Below are positions 1-13,197 of a DNA stretch of 64,000 nt, one piece after another. The notes beneath the pieces were generated by a model that had not been told where the DNA came from, searched no databases, and worked only from the letters and a program-made list of their open reading frames with translations. Position numbers and translations under genes: made by a program. The DNA lies in the NCBI GenBank assembly GCA_039720395.1, contig CM077832.1, positions 13,830,966 to 13,894,965 on the forward strand, given 5' to 3'. Numbering within the stretch: the stretch's first letter is position 1; every line of letters starts with the position of its first letter. This stretch comes from Liquidambar formosana (taxonomy: Eukaryota; Streptophyta; Magnoliopsida; Saxifragales; Altingiaceae).

Positions 1-181
1 TTCCCATCCCAATATATATAAATGGGACAAGACTGATAGGATAAGAAGGGATTTTTCAAATTTATTTGTAATGGGAATGAAAATTTAATGTCAAACTCAT
101 GATAAGTTTGGGATGGGGTTAGGATGTGGAACAAGGTTAGAGAGTGGGCTTCCATCCCAAACCCACCTATTGCCACCCCTA
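1..181. mobile_element. Right end of a hAT-like non-autonomous element (truncated by window edge)
   Basis: The block ends at 169-181 with ATTGCCACCCCTA, the reverse complement of TAGGGGTGGCAAT. This closely matches the TAGGGATGGCAAT ends of the complete 928-bp element at 51300-52227. The interior is rich in GGGATGGG-like words, as in that element. The left end and the target-site duplication lie outside the window. Assignment to hAT rests on the terminus only. No coding sequence is present. Confidence 0.5.
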
Positions 182-502
182 ATCTTCACCCTACACGCAA
201 GCGCAGATATATTGTAATTTAAATGGAGTCAAACTACCATTACGACCACAAATTTCTTGTAACAAGACAACTGTGGTAATGATGGAAGATAATTAGCAGC
301 CCCCAAGAATTTGTCACACGATATTGCACTTCAATAGAGACTCACATATGACATATCTACTGACAAGAAGTAAACCATTAATATCCTTTCCCCTTCTCCA
401 TCTTACACATTATCCATTATTCAAAGAAAAAAAAAAAAAAAAAAAAAAAGAGAGGAAAGAAAAGAAACAGAAGAGAAGAGAAGGTGGGCAACCATGTGGT
501 AC

Positions 503-508
503 TTTATT
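503..508 (-). terminator. Polyadenylation signal AATAAA of the nsLTP2 gene
   Basis: TTTATT on the + strand reads AATAAA on the gene strand, about 54 nt past the stop codon at 562. That is a normal distance for a near-upstream element. Confidence 0.45.
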
Positions 509-561
509 GACTATTCAAGTTGCTAGGTAGGACTCTTAATCTGCTGCTAATAAAGTGTAAT

Positions 562-840
562 CTAGCAATTGGGGAACGGCACACCACAGGTGGTACTAAC
601 CCTTCTGGCGTTGGGAGAGTTAACATATTGCCTGAGATTTGGGTCCTTGAGGTACCCACATAGGCATGGCCTTTGCTCCCTCAACTTGCTGCAGCACATT
701 CTCGATGGCGGAGCCGACGACGTGAACGCCGACAGGCATGAGCTGAGCTCCAAGGCGCTGCATGTCACTGCCTTTGTCAAGTGCGCTTCTCCCAGAAGCA
801 CCACCACCACGCACAGTGCCACAAAAGATACCTTCTTCAT
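562..840 (-). CDS. Non-specific lipid-transfer protein type 2 (nsLTP2) precursor
   Basis: Single-exon gene for a 92-residue secreted protein. Residues 1-24 form a signal peptide (basic MKK, hydrophobic VALCVVVVLL core, cleavage before VTCSALELSS). The mature 68 residues carry the eight-cysteine motif at precursor positions 27, 35, 49, 50, 59, 61, 85 and 92. The spacing is C-7-C-13-CC-8-CxC-23-C-6-C, which is the type-2 pattern, with the hydrophobic Leu at the centre of CLC expected for this class. Family members bind and shuttle lipids in the cell wall and act in cuticle or suberin deposition and defence; the lipid carried by this one cannot be read from sequence. The start is an ATG at 840. 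A TATA box lies about 100 bp upstream and AATAAA follows the stop. Nothing is missing or shifted. Confidence 0.93.
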   Translation of the reverse strand: MKKVSFVALCVVVVLLGEAHLTKAVTCSALELSSCLSAFTSSAPPSRMCCSKLREQRPCLCGYLKDPNLRQYVNSPNARRVSTTCGVPFPNC

Positions 841-937
841 CGATCTTCAACCGCACAACAATCAATTAACGTGTGTGTGCAGTGTGAGAGAGAGAGACAG
901 GGAGGGTGAGGAGCAATTAACTTGGGCTTCACACGCG

Positions 938-944
938 ATTTATA
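938..944 (-). promoter_or_regulatory. TATA box of the nsLTP2 gene
   Basis: TATAAAT on the minus strand, about 98 bp upstream of the ATG. The leader between them is purine/pyrimidine-skewed (GAGA/CTCT-type), as is common in plant leaders. Confidence 0.5.
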
Positions 945-1249
945 GATGAAATGCCAGGCTAACCATGTTTGAATGGCTTGGGTTAGATGAGCAATGGGGG
1001 TCAAGAGGTCAACGGGCAATATATTCAAGTGAACCCCACCAGATTGAAGTGGGTGGGCCCATCGTTAAAGGTGCTTTCTCTTTGATTTGTCCAGATGTGG
1101 ACCCACCTAGGTGGTAGGTTGATTCACACCTAATTATTGCTATAAGGGACTTGGGATGGGTAGATTTTATGAATTGTTCATCGAAAAATAAAAAATCCAC
1201 ACTCCAACCCTTTAATTTCCATGAACTTTCATATAATGCCATATATGGA

Positions 1250-4200
1250 TCCTATTTTCACAACTGCCATTAGGCGTTCATAAATTTGTAGGACGCGATG
1301 TATGTGATGCTAAGGCAATTCGTACATAATTATCTTTCTCTTGGGCCCCACTCTCATTCATTTTTCCTCGTTGTGTCTTTTCCATTGGTACGCATAACGT
1401 GACAGACTAACCAACCCATTAGAGGGGCTAATTCCCTGTTGATTGTGATCGGTCCATTAGAATGACTACCTTGCCAGATGGCTGGCGCATATCTATTTGT
1501 CATTGAATTGACAAGGGCCTAAATGCTCTGTCATCAACTCGCATCATAAAATTGGATTGGCCTCATGTGGAGTCGCTTCCATTGATATATCTTCTATCCA
1601 CTAAAAAAATGTTAGGCACCTCAAATATCTTCTTGTCCCAGAATGATAACGTAGGTGGAAAACAATCACGGCCCATGAATCGAAAAAGATCCTAGGCTCG
1701 AATTGGCTCTTTCACTACATGTGAATGATTGGTAAATCACAGGATATTAGTCTACGTTGTCTTCTTCAAATTTAATGCTAGTACTGGTGGTATTTCATAA
1801 TTTTCCTATGACACATATAGCACCACACGGTTCATTACTAATGCTTTATGCTATGAATGATATGTGGATCCATGGGTGCATACCTTATAATAGTATCTGT
1901 GGGCTCCTTTATTTTTATAGGCATGTGTTGGCTTGTGAAATCTGTGCAGTCATTATTATTGTCATGACTCATGAGATCATTTCCTTGATTTGTATTTATA
2001 CTGAGGGCACAAACCTTATGTGTACTGGGGTCTTATTTGAGTACCGAGATTTGCGGAAAAATTACTATGCAACATATGTTTTTTTGGACCATGATTAACT
2101 AAATTAGTGGCGCCACTCGAGGGTTTTTCTTGGAATCATATTTTCTAACATCAGTCCATTGACTATTTTGCATTCAACAGAAGATGTTGGTTAGATCAAC
2201 TTGACTTCCGGCCATGGGAAATTCATCGAAACTGTCATTCGTTTTCCATAGTATATACAGCCAAGACTTGAAGTCAACTTAAGAAAATGGGGAAATATCA
2301 CATGTCAGTATATCACCATTGATCTTTATGAAATGCGAGGAAAGGTAAGTTCCAAATCTTCAGACCATTTTCAATTGTCTACGTGTATACACGTATACAT
2401 TTTTATCCATTACCCCGTCCTCCAAAAAAATAAAAAAATAAAAAAATAAACTGTCCTCCTTGGGATTTGGCGAAATAACACCCGCTTACCTTAATATTTC
2501 GGAAATTACATTAACCTCTCATGAGATTGAGCCAAAAGTATGCAGATTTCCATTCCATTACTTTTTCCATTAAGGAGCATGTAAAATGTCAAAATTGCCC
2601 ATAGTCTAAGTTGCTTACATTTTTTTTTTTTTTTTCTTCTCATTTCTAAGATTTGATTTTGGTCTAAGGTGTTTTAAAGAGTCAAAACCCATTAGTTTAA
2701 TTGGAGTCAAAGTAGGCTTTGGCACCCTTTTGATGTAGCAAAACAAATAAATAATAAATGAAGATAACCATGTCTTCACATGGCCGGCATATAGGTGCAA
2801 AATAAGCTTTAATATCTATATTATGATATTTTTGTCTTTAAATAAGATTTTAGAATTAATTTAGTTATTGCATTCTTCATTCTTTAATTAAGGGTAATAT
2901 TGATATTTTTGTGGGTTTTGTGCATGACATCATCTATTTTCGTTAGTCAAACTATGCTCAATCTAGAAAACACCGATACTCTAAAAAATTTCAAAGTGCA
3001 GTGTCTAACATGTATTGGACACGACACTTGCCCAACATACCTACTTCCCGTATCAAACACGTGTGGGAAGTGTCCATAATTTTAAAATTTTTTTTTTACC
3101 CGGCATAGTCAAGACATGACTTCGACACTTAGCCAACACATGCAGGACAGTCCTACAACGCAATATGAAAGTCTTTTTGCATATTTTGATAATTGAAATT
3201 AGAGAATAGATGACGATAAATTTGGTCTTTGATGTTTTGTGTGGAAAATGAAACAATACTTGAAGTTAAATGTCATTGTTACAACTTAATAACTCATTAT
3301 GACTTATGAATTTATGGGTGTCTCACTTGTTTATATAATTACGGAGCATATATTTTATTTCCTCATATGTTTTAATTATTTTTGGATGTGTATAATGGAA
3401 CTATCAATTATATATGTATATAAATTATAAATATATATTTATTTATTACCGTGTCCCTGACATGTCGTGTCTTATCTTTTTTAAGATTTGCTGTATCGGT
3501 GTGTTAGTGTCGTGTCATATTCGTGTCCCATGTTTATGTCCGTACTTTTTAGCAGTCAATAGATGGAGAGAAGGTGAGTGTTAAATTTATTAAATCTCGA
3601 AGAAGGTCAATGTAATTTTTTAAATGTCAAGAGAGTTCAATGTCATTTTATTAAACCTCAAGGGAGGTCAATGTAATTTTCCCAAATAAAAAATAAAAAG
3701 GAGGACTTTGAGTATTGAGACTGATTTATTTATTCCACAAATCAAGCCTCAAAGTTGATGCAATTTATTTGCTTAAATTTTTTCAATTTCTCTCTCAATA
3801 TCTTTTTTTATCATTCTTAAAAATATACCTAATCTTTCAAGTGGTATTGGGATCGATTTTTTTTTTTTTTGTTTCAAAAATGATCGGAGAATACATACAC
3901 ACATATGCATTAATGTGAAATCGAAATCAAGATCTTTACAAATCCCACACCTCTGTTGGGATGAAACATGTCATTAACCCCAAGGACCATTATTGGGATA
4001 AGACATGCCATTAGCCTCATGGACCATTGGTAAGTAAGTGGTACTGGGATGTTGGTTATGTTTAATTGTCACAATAAACAAGCAACATGGTACTCTTTCA
4101 CTAACCACAGCTATTCTCATTGATTATGATCATGGTATCAAGCTAGTTATCTACTTTGCATTAATTAATATTGCAATATTACGATGCTTAATTATCTACA

Positions 4201-4560
4201 TCAAATCAGTAAATTATTTCTGGGTTCACACCACCGGACAAATACAAACCCTACCCACATATGCCAATTGGTTTCGTTCTGGAAAACTATCACTGCCACA
4301 AAAATTTATAGTTCTTTAAAAAATGAAGGAAAACTATGAACCTAAAGTGAAAGAGACTATTTCCGAGAGAAGTTAATGCCAAAAATGCAAATTTGAGAAA
4401 ATGCTAACATGCACTAATTTTTGTTGGGGGGTTCTGGATACCCATTTTGAACAAAACCTCTCAGAAAATGGTAACCCTTTGGCTCTTTTCTTTCATGTAA
4501 CTTTCAGATTTTTGGGTTGGGAGAGGAAAAAGTTCTCTCAATCCCTTCGAAGATTCATAT
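1250..4560. other. Intergenic stretch, no gene seen
   Basis: AT-rich DNA with poly(A)/poly(T) runs (2418-2449 AAAAAAT-type, 2620-2635, 3090-3098, 3860-3871). The short ORFs have no recognisable domain or coding pattern. I see no RNA gene. Confidence 0.5.
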
Positions 4561-4567
4561 GTTTTTT

Positions 4568-4704
4568 GGGGAATTACAGATTGGTCAGGCTATGTTTAAA
4601 TAATTACACATCAATACAAATGATTACTAACTTGCTAGTAAATGACTAGTAATTTAACTAAGAATGACTGCTAATTATAATTATTTGCCAATAACCGGAC
4701 CAAT
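4568..4704. mobile_element. Fold-back MITE, copy 1 of a two-copy family
   Basis: The left end has GGGGAATTACAGATTGGTC and the right end GCCAATAACCGGACCAAT. The ends pair imperfectly. Words such as ATTGGTCAGGCTATG, AAATAATTAC and AATGACTA are shared with the better-preserved element at 41167-41346. No target-site duplication could be fixed. Confidence 0.45.
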
Positions 4705-5028
4705 ACATAACAACTAATTCCATACAAAAGCTTTGGGACAACTAGGTTTGCCGGAACTGTTTGATTGATTCAAGTTGAAATCTCAGAATCGGCATTTTGT
4801 TAGTTCTTTTCCTATGCCTTAATAAAGTGGACTCCAATTTCACCAAAGTAATTAATGAAGAAAGAATAAATTAACAAACTAATAATAAGAAGTTATTCTA
4901 CCAGTTACCAAAAAAATAAATAAATAAATAAAATAAAACCAAAGTTAATCTACCAACCTTAAGAGGCAACTAAAGTTATAGAAAATCTCCACGTTTGGCT
5001 CCTTGTTCACACTTAGAATGCTTAGAGT

Positions 5029-5308
5029 TAGGGGTGTAAACAAGCCAAATTGAGCTGAGTAGTAGGTTGCTCAAGCTCAGCTCATTAAATTAACGAGTTC
5101 AAAAGTAAAGTTTAAGTTCAGCTCATTTAGCTTATAAACGAGCTCGAACGAGCCTTTAAACGAGTCAAGCCCGAGTAGTACTTTAGATAGAAGCTTTAAA
5201 ATGATACTCGAGCTCAACTCGTTTATCTTATGAGTGAGCTCGAACGAGTTTTATATCGAGTCGATCTTGAATCAAGCTCGAGTAGCTTAACTTATTTTTA
5301 CAACCTTA
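5029..5308. mobile_element. Small hAT-like MITE with 8-bp target-site duplication
   Basis: A 280-bp element starting TAGGGGTGTAAACAAG and ending CTTATTTTTACAACCTTA (imperfect inverted ends). It is flanked by CTTAGAGT at 5021-5028 and CTTAGAGC at 5309-5316, 7 of 8 identical. The interior is built of GAGCTCGAACGAG-type words on both strands, a subterminal repeat style known from plant hAT MITEs. It has no coding capacity. Confidence 0.7.
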
Positions 5309-5329
5309 CTTAGAGCCATGTATGTAGGT

Positions 5330-5745
5330 TTGAAATTTGACCCTTATTGAGTATATGTTTCTAAAATTGTGAACTCGTAAATCCTATCAAGGCACTTGTT
5401 ACCTATGGCTTATTTAGTCCTTTGGTCGATTGTCCAACCACTCTTGTCACTTTTAAAATAAAAAATTAAAAAAGGTTGATTTGGCCAATCATCCAACTAC
5501 AAATTGTGCCTGTTGTTGATTTTGGCCAATCTAGGACATTATCCAACCACTGACGTTACCTTAGTTGATTCGGCCAGCTTCGCTTTGCTTTCGGCCGGTT
5601 AGTAAAGTTGGGCAACTTAGATTTCGGCCAATTGGACCAACTTGGCCCACTTCACTTGGCTTTTAACCTACTTTGCTAGGTTTCTGGTTAATTTGGCCAG
5701 CTTCACTAGGTTTTGGACCATTTTACCAACTCAAAGAATCATCCA
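5330..5745 (-). repeat. GGCCAA-rich degenerate repeat, copy A
   Basis: Repeating words GATTTGGCCAA, CTTCACTTGGCTTTT and GGCCAGCTTCACT every 25-35 bp. The block is the reverse complement of the array at 14960-15410, and both share a flank resembling AAATAAGCCATTGGAGTGACAAGTG. It is therefore a dispersed repeat family rather than a local expansion. The element class is unknown. Confidence 0.5.
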
Positions 5746-6292
5746 ATGTTACATTAGTTTCCTAGCTTGCGACTTTCTTCCCTTCCCTAGATGGACAAAT
5801 GGACAAAATTTTGGTACACAGGACAAAACGCCCTTTTCTTGGCATTGGCAGCACAATCACCTGTGGCACAAGATAGTAATATTAGTAACATGGGTACGCC
5901 ATAAGAGCATATTAAGGTTTGTTAGTGTTTCACATCAATTTGCATCAAATGTTTAAGATGGATTTATAAGACAGTGTTAGATATCTTCTTAGTGAGGCGC
6001 CTTTTGGTTTAGGGTTTAGAGGACAAACCCATGAGACTAACTATTATGCTAGGTTAAAGCGGACAATACTTTGAAGTAGAGATTGATCTGCGCAACTAAC
6101 GAGGTTATTTTTTAAAATATCTTTAATGCCCTTGTTTTAAGTAGGCTCCAGCTTAGATGCTCCCAAAAACATCCAAATGCATGGGGTCATTAAATTTCCA
6201 TTAAACATCCAAATGCTTCATGAATTAATTGAAGAAATAACAGCATGCCCAACAAAACCCAAACCAAAAGCTTTGAAATCCTATTCTTAAAA

Positions 6293-7209
6293 GGGCCACG
6301 CTATTGCCACCACATAAAATATTGTAAGTCCCCCATTAATTAAAGTAATTTGCTAAATTCTTTATATCCAAATATACATTTACCAATAAGGACGTGTCTA
6401 CTAACAAACCTAAATAAAATTTTCCTATCCCCACCCCTAACTCCAAAAACATTATACTTGTAAACTTCATGCTCTTACAAACCTTAACAACATAGACATC
6501 AAATCCATATGTATGTAAAAAAAATTAGTGTTTTTCATGTCATATTGAATAATGGATAAGAAAAGCATTGCTAGAGATGGTATTAGTAGCTAAAAGGTAA
6601 ATATTTATATATTTTTTGTCAAGTTTAACTTTAATTTTTCGTATGCTGAATTTCACCTTGTTTGGATTCTTGACTCTAAACATATTTAAAAAATTCATTT
6701 CTATTACATCAAACTCTTTTAACGCATTCCAATTTATAAATCCAAACAAATTTCTTTTGTTCCGTTTTAAAACTCTAAACGCCATAAAAAATCACGTTTT
6801 AGGATTGTTCAGTTATGTAACTCTAAACAAATGGATGTTATTCAATTCTAAGAATCCGAACAAACTTGTGTTGTTCCGTTTTAAAATACTGAACAACTTA
6901 ACTATACAAATCCCATTTTAAAATTGTTTGCGTCGGAGTTGGTTTCCGATGAATCGTGGTTGAGGATGTTGCTGTCAGCTGTAGTAAAGGGAAAGGGGGC
7001 TGGCTCTATCTTCCTGCTTCTAAAGAGCACGAATCTAAAGGGAAAAGGGCTTGAGAGGGACGGGTTGGGGTTGAGGGCGGGGTGGAAGAATGTTTTCAGA
7101 TTTATTATTAAGGGTATTTTAGGAAGATAATGGGGTGCTTACATCAAAATTTGAAAGGATTTAATTAGTGGGAGTTAGTGTATTTTATGTGGCGGCAATA
7201 GCCTTGGCC
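6293..7209. mobile_element. Mutator-like non-autonomous element with 9-bp TSD
   Basis: The left end reads GGGCCACGCTATTGCCACC and continues into ACATAAAATA and CCCATTAATTAA. The right end is its inverted counterpart (TTAATTAGTGGGAG, TATTTTATGTGGCGGCAAT, AGCCTTGGCC), giving terminal inverted repeats of about 45 bp. The flanks TTCTTAAAA (6284-6292) and TTCTTGAAA (7210-7218) agree at 8 of 9 positions, the TSD length typical of Mutator-like elements. The interior carries a partial internal repeat (TTGTTCCGTTTTAAAA at about 6757 and 6870) and no transposase. Confidence 0.65.
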
Positions 7210-7218
7210 TTCTTGAAA

Positions 7219-8289
7219 TTGGTCTTACCCTTCTTGAAATTGGTTTTGTAACATGCCCCAAGTCCCCAACCAATCGATGGAGTTGGAGAGTCCATATTTG
7301 CCCTTTGATCACCTTAAATGGATAAAGAAGAGAGGCTTTTCCAATGCTCCCGATGGCTTGATGGTGAGAGTCTTGAATCACTAGGCTATATGCCATGGAT
7401 GAAGCAATTGGGTACCACCTCTAAAATGCTCTAAACTCTAAAGAAAGAGAGCTTTTTAAGGGCTCGTGATGGGCAGAAAAAATAGTTAAGTAAGGATAAA
7501 AAGTTCAAACCAATTTTAGGACAAGATCTTTATTTTAATTTTAATTTTAATTTCTAATTTTTCCAATGGGCTTATCATTCATATCTTCTAACAAGCATGC
7601 CTATTTTACTTTTCCCTCAGATTTTTACGTTTACGTGTAGGTATTGGCATATTTATGCATTAAAGTACCGTTCGAGCTCTCAATTGACGCAGAGATCTTA
7701 GGATAGAATTTCATTGTATCTGAATTTCAAAGTGCGTACGTTTGATCATTTTGGCTCAAAATTTTGCATGGACAGTCACTGCAACTTCACTGGCTTTTGG
7801 GTTGGTCATTTGGTTTGTGTTTCTGTAATGGTATATGATCAATGCATTGCAGTACCATTTGAGCTTTCAACAGACCATATTAATCAATAGAGCTAGACAG
7901 ACAGCCGGGTGACTGCAACCCAGATAAAATGCATGATTATTTTGGGTCATGGTCCTGCATTTAGATGGTAATCGAAAAAGGCTGCTGCAGGTGACAATCT
8001 CCTTTGTGGTCTATACGGTTGACAAACATGGGTTTTCTTGTTTTGAATCAAATAATGATAATATACGTACAAGAACTTCAGGGAAAAAACAAAACGATGA
8101 AAAACCTATGACCCTAACCATCTCTTCTTTTCCACTTTTTTTCTCTTTTCTATTCTCTCATATAAGAAAATCCAAAAAGACAAATATTCCTTTCCTGTTC
8201 ATTGGACTGCAATCTCATGTAAGGGAAACAGAAACAATAAGGTGATAAAAAATACACGAGCTTCCCCGACAAAATTTACAGGGGAAAGT
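7219..8289. other. Downstream flank of RELCH, no gene seen
   Basis: AT-rich DNA that will include the 3'UTR of the minus-strand RELCH gene. I saw no clear AATAAA on the minus strand close to the stop codon and no independent coding region. TTCTTGAAATTGGT occurs twice at 7210-7245. Confidence 0.45.
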
Positions 8290-11200
8290 TCATTGGCTCT
8301 TGGGAGTTTCCTCTTGGCTCTTTGCTTTACCCCTGAGCATTTCCGTGAAATTTCCCCTCATGATTCGCTTGAATCTAGTGTCCTCTGCTGGCAGTGGCAG
8401 CTCGGCATTCGGCGACTCGACTGGCTCTGGCTGCAGATCTGCACTTTCTTTCTTGCCTAACAGCCCACCTTCACCAAAGAAACTGGTCACTGATGATGCA
8501 AGCCCAAGATGAGCGCTCATGCCCATTACCTTGCTGATAGCCTCAAAAGTTCCACCTGATCTTTCCTTCATTATAATTTCAAGGGCTTCTTTGTGTGCTG
8601 GATCAAGTGCATCCGAATCTTTTAACAGATTCTGTATAGCTGGAAGGAGGAGATCCCTAACACTAGTTGTGGGGAGCTCTGCAACAAGCAAAGATGAGAC
8701 TAAGCTTTACATAATATGTGAGAAATTTATATAGGTAAATGCAAAAACATAGCTACGCTGAAAAAGCATTTCCGCAGGACACAATAATAGGTAATCATCA
8801 GCCATATAAGAACGCACTCAAATCTTGTCATGGTTGTCGGGAATTATGTGAAACCAAAGTTTGACTACACTCTGTGAAGCTGGGACTTTCTATGGCTCCA
8901 ATTATTTCCATGTCAATCATTTTATAACAGAAAGACATTTCCATTTGGTTTCTGAGGATGAAAAAACATAAAAGAACTTGAAATTTTAGTATGTCAGATT
9001 TTACGTTATTTCGGACCCTAGAAAAGCAAATAACTCTATGCCTCCACTAAACTGAGCCTGAAACAAGTATTCTGCTTTAAAAATTCTTAGGTTTCATAGC
9101 AACCAACAGCAATGGTGATGAACAAGCTTCCTCTTTTTTCGTATCCTTTCACACAGGAAATGAAGGGAACCTTTTAAAAAGATCGACGTGAATCAGTAAT
9201 CATGAACTGGAACCCATTTAACAGGTGCAATCAGCAAGGTTTTTTTTTTAAAAAAAAAAAATTGCTGAGAAGGTGTTCAGCAAGTCAGCATAAAAAAAAT
9301 TGCTGTGACTAAATGTTATTTTCAGATGGATGATTAACAAAACAACTATTAGGTGAGCAAGAATAGCAACTACATATCAGATAGTAGACCTTTTTAATAG
9401 AATTCTGTGGAACCTATGCATCAGGAACATAAAAAATACTGTCCGAATTTTCTGAAGGAACCGGGTATACCGTATATCCATACTGTTACTGTAAGCCATG
9501 CATCACCTGTGAAATTTATAGGCTAGCAACTTTACCCTATATCCAACTGTATCAAAAGTTATTTGACCAACGAACTTATCACAGAAGCATATTATCCTAT
9601 ACCATACCCTTAAGTTAGAACTTAGAAGTCAATGACTGACAAGCTGGCAATGTACTTATGGGGAGAAATATGGGAAAGAAAAGAAAATTTTCCAGTTCTT
9701 AAGAGAAGCAAACCTGTAGCATCCAGAGCACGGATTGATTCACAAAATGCATTGGCTCTTTCACGGCGACGCATCACATCACTTGCAGGAATTGGTGTGG
9801 CGGTAAGTTGGAATATCTTGGACAAAAGATGTATAACATGTTAAAGAAACAAACTGCATTAACATAACAACTTGACTATGGAAGGCAATAGAAAATTTTC
9901 AAATGGTTAACTGGAGGGCAGAATTATGTATCAAAAAAGAATCCCTAAAAGCAGTTTTCTCAAAAAACAAGGTTGAGGATATAATCTCTAAGTCTATCTG
10001 TCGTATGTGGTACAGCAACCACCAATGCGCGAACCACAGCAATGGTAGCTTCATGTGATCCATCTTCTAGAAATGCATCCATTTGAACACGTATCTTATC
10101 AACAATCTGAGAGACAAAGTTTGATCAGCCTGCTGTAAAGAAGTTGCTCCACTAAGATTGCCAATCTTGATTTCAATAAGTGAAAAACGTATACCATATC
10201 ATTTTTAAAATGTTGTGCCACAGATCCAAATGCATCTATGCTTGCATATTTTACAGTCAGGTTTTGGTCAGATCCAAGAGTGACCAGGGCAGGCAAAATG
10301 TGCGTTGAAGCAACTTTTGCATCAATATATGGCACCTATCAGAAGAAAGAAATTAAAGACTTAAGTGTAAAGCTAAAGGTCACAGGAAAAGACAGTTTTA
10401 GAAGAATGAATAAACTTACAATGACTTTCAACAGATTGGCAGCACTAATTTTCATATTTATGTTGGAGCTGACAACCATTTCCCATAAAATACTGAAAAT
10501 CATACTATGATGTTCTTCAAATGTGCTGCATTATGGAAAAATCCTGTCAGTCAAACAATGAACAACAAAAAACTAGTACTGAAATGTATTGGTAAAATAC
10601 GAACCAAAGGAAGCGGACAGCATCTACAATCTCAGAAATGCGCTTTGTTGATTGACCCTCCTTCACTGTGCCTTGAACTAATATCTTTCTTAAGTATTCC
10701 GCCAATTGTTCATGCTTGCTAGGAACACCTAAAACACCAGCCAAGAGAAGTGGTAGGACACACAAAGTAGCAAGTCTCTCAGCCACAGCAGTTTTTGGTC
10801 TCAAACCTGTAATCAAGCAACATTTAAAGATGATAAGAATAATGTTAAAAAAGTAATCACAGAGTTAGAGAATCCATTACCTTTGATTCTTGAATGAATG
10901 GAAGAAGGGAAAAATGTTAAATCGGCACTATCCCCAACTGCTACCAAGAATATGGGCAGCATCATGTGTGTCAGATAATAATCGCCGAAATGTTGTGATA
11001 CAGCCAACAAAAACTGCATTACCAATACTAGACTTGATTAGCAACAACTTGAAGAGCACAATTCTTTTTCCTTTTCTTTTTTTCCTTTTTTTTTTCTTTT
11101 TTTTTTGGACAAGTAAAGAGCACTATTCTCATCCATATAGAAACACAAGAAACCAAGAGCACATCAAAGAATAAATGCCAAAGTACACTAGTACCTTTGT

Positions 11201-13166
11201 GGTTCGGTTTCTTAAATTATCTTCTTTCTGAGGTAACAAGCAGGCAAGCTGAATTAAATCAGGAAAGCAATCAATGTGCATCCATTCAAATGCAGGCCAT
11301 TCCACATGTCCCCTGACCAGATATTAAAATCTCTCAGAAACTAATACAGCAGCAGCCAGGCTTTCAATTATGTTCCACAAAGAAATCGAAGTGGCTAAAG
11401 TTATAAAATTACAGTAAAAGGAAAGCGGAGCTTACCCAGCATACAATTCAAGCAAGGACCTAGAAAATATTGTTCCTGTTGATTCTGAAACAGAAGAAAA
11501 TGGACACGTCTCAATTGCTCTCTGGTGCACAAATGGAACCAATTCTGCTAGCATTCTTAATAAAACATCAACATTCCAGCGCTCTCGTTCACCTAAAACA
11601 CGTAGATGTGACTCAACAGAACCTTCAACCCCCGAAAGTGGTGGGCAACGCTGAAAAATAAGACTAGTTAGTATAGAAAAATTTTCATACAGCAGGTCTG
11701 CAGGTGTGGCACGGTTCTCAGTCACAAGAGAGAAATCATTGGCAAGAAGCAAACATACCTGAGCAGAGCCCAATATATGAGAGAGTAAAACTCTTAAAAT
11801 ATGGTCCAATTTGTTTCCCCAAGATAGTACTGCAGGAACTAATTTTTTTACTGTAGTTTCCACCACGACTCCAGAGGGATCGCACGCCAGTTGGAACATT
11901 AACTCCTCAACCTACATAAACAAACCAAAAAGTGGTATTGGAGAAACTTCTTTTTATGTTTTTTTTTAATTTTTTTATTTTACTCCTCTTGTAAGCCATC
12001 ATATTATTATCAGGTGAAAAGGCTCCATTCCCTAGCCCATGTCATCAACCTGTTCTAGAGCTTACATTGTAGCCAATTCTGTCAAGTCAGATTTCTTCTC
12101 CATGATTGCCTCGAAGCATATTTAGTGAGGCTGACCTTGAAATATTTGTCCATATTTGGAAAGAGTGGAAGCAGCAAAGCCAGATTATGAGCAGCAGCCT
12201 CTCGAACAACAGTTGCAGAATCCTCTATCAGTTGTTGCACAATAGACAAAATTAGAGAATCACGAATCTCAGGCCGGACAAACTCTGCAAGCTCTCCACA
12301 TGATTGAGCGACAAGCAGCCTACGCTCCTCATACATATGATTTATCTGCAATCCATGAACCAGAAAAATAAAACCCTGGCTCTTGAGACAAAAGGAGATA
12401 AAATAGGTGGTTTCATGGTGACCTGAAAAATAAAGAGTGGAACTCACTTGTTCCCAACATTGGGGAAGCAATTCTGTTTCCGTTCTCATCTCTCCAACAT
12501 TTTTAGCAAGGCTAACACATGCCTGAAACAAAGTTAAAAAGTGGCAGTATCATGTTAAAACCATAATGCTATCTTACAAATGAATGTAGTACTTCAAAAA
12601 CAGACATACATCCATTATAATTCGTCTCTGTTGTTCGTCTGGACGTTTAATTAAATTAAACAATGTGTGGGTTAAGGAATCTCGTGTGCCACTATCTGGA
12701 TGGCGCTCAATCGCACACATCATCAGGGGTAGAAGCTCCTGTCGGCAAATAACACCAATACAGCATGAGTAACATTTCACCCCAAAAACCAGAGATAAAT
12801 GCAAAAATTGGAATATATTAGTCAAATGCAAACCTCCCGATGATTGATCAAAACATAAGGAACAATCTTAGGCAAGGCATCCGCAAGGATCTGAATGGTT
12901 CCCAAACCCTACAAAGTAAGACTATCTCAGATATGGAGTACAATGAAATTTCCACAATATGGGAAAGCAGGGGTGGATAGTGCAGGGCTGGCAGCTGGGG
13001 GAGCATGGCCTCCTTAAGATTTGAAATTTCTTTCAAGAAATGATGCCATTTAGGGCCATAAAGAATAATTAACTCCCTCCCTCCAGTTGGCATACTTCAC
13101 AGAGCCCTAATAATAAAATAATGTATTTACTCCAGTAAACCAAAAAGCAAACTTCTCTCCCCTCCC

Positions 13167-13197
<31 letters not shown>

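Noticed and set aside
569..949. 126-codon open frame on + across the LTP gene
   Set aside because: It is antisense to the eight-cysteine LTP coding sequence and has no domain; the minus-strand gene explains it.
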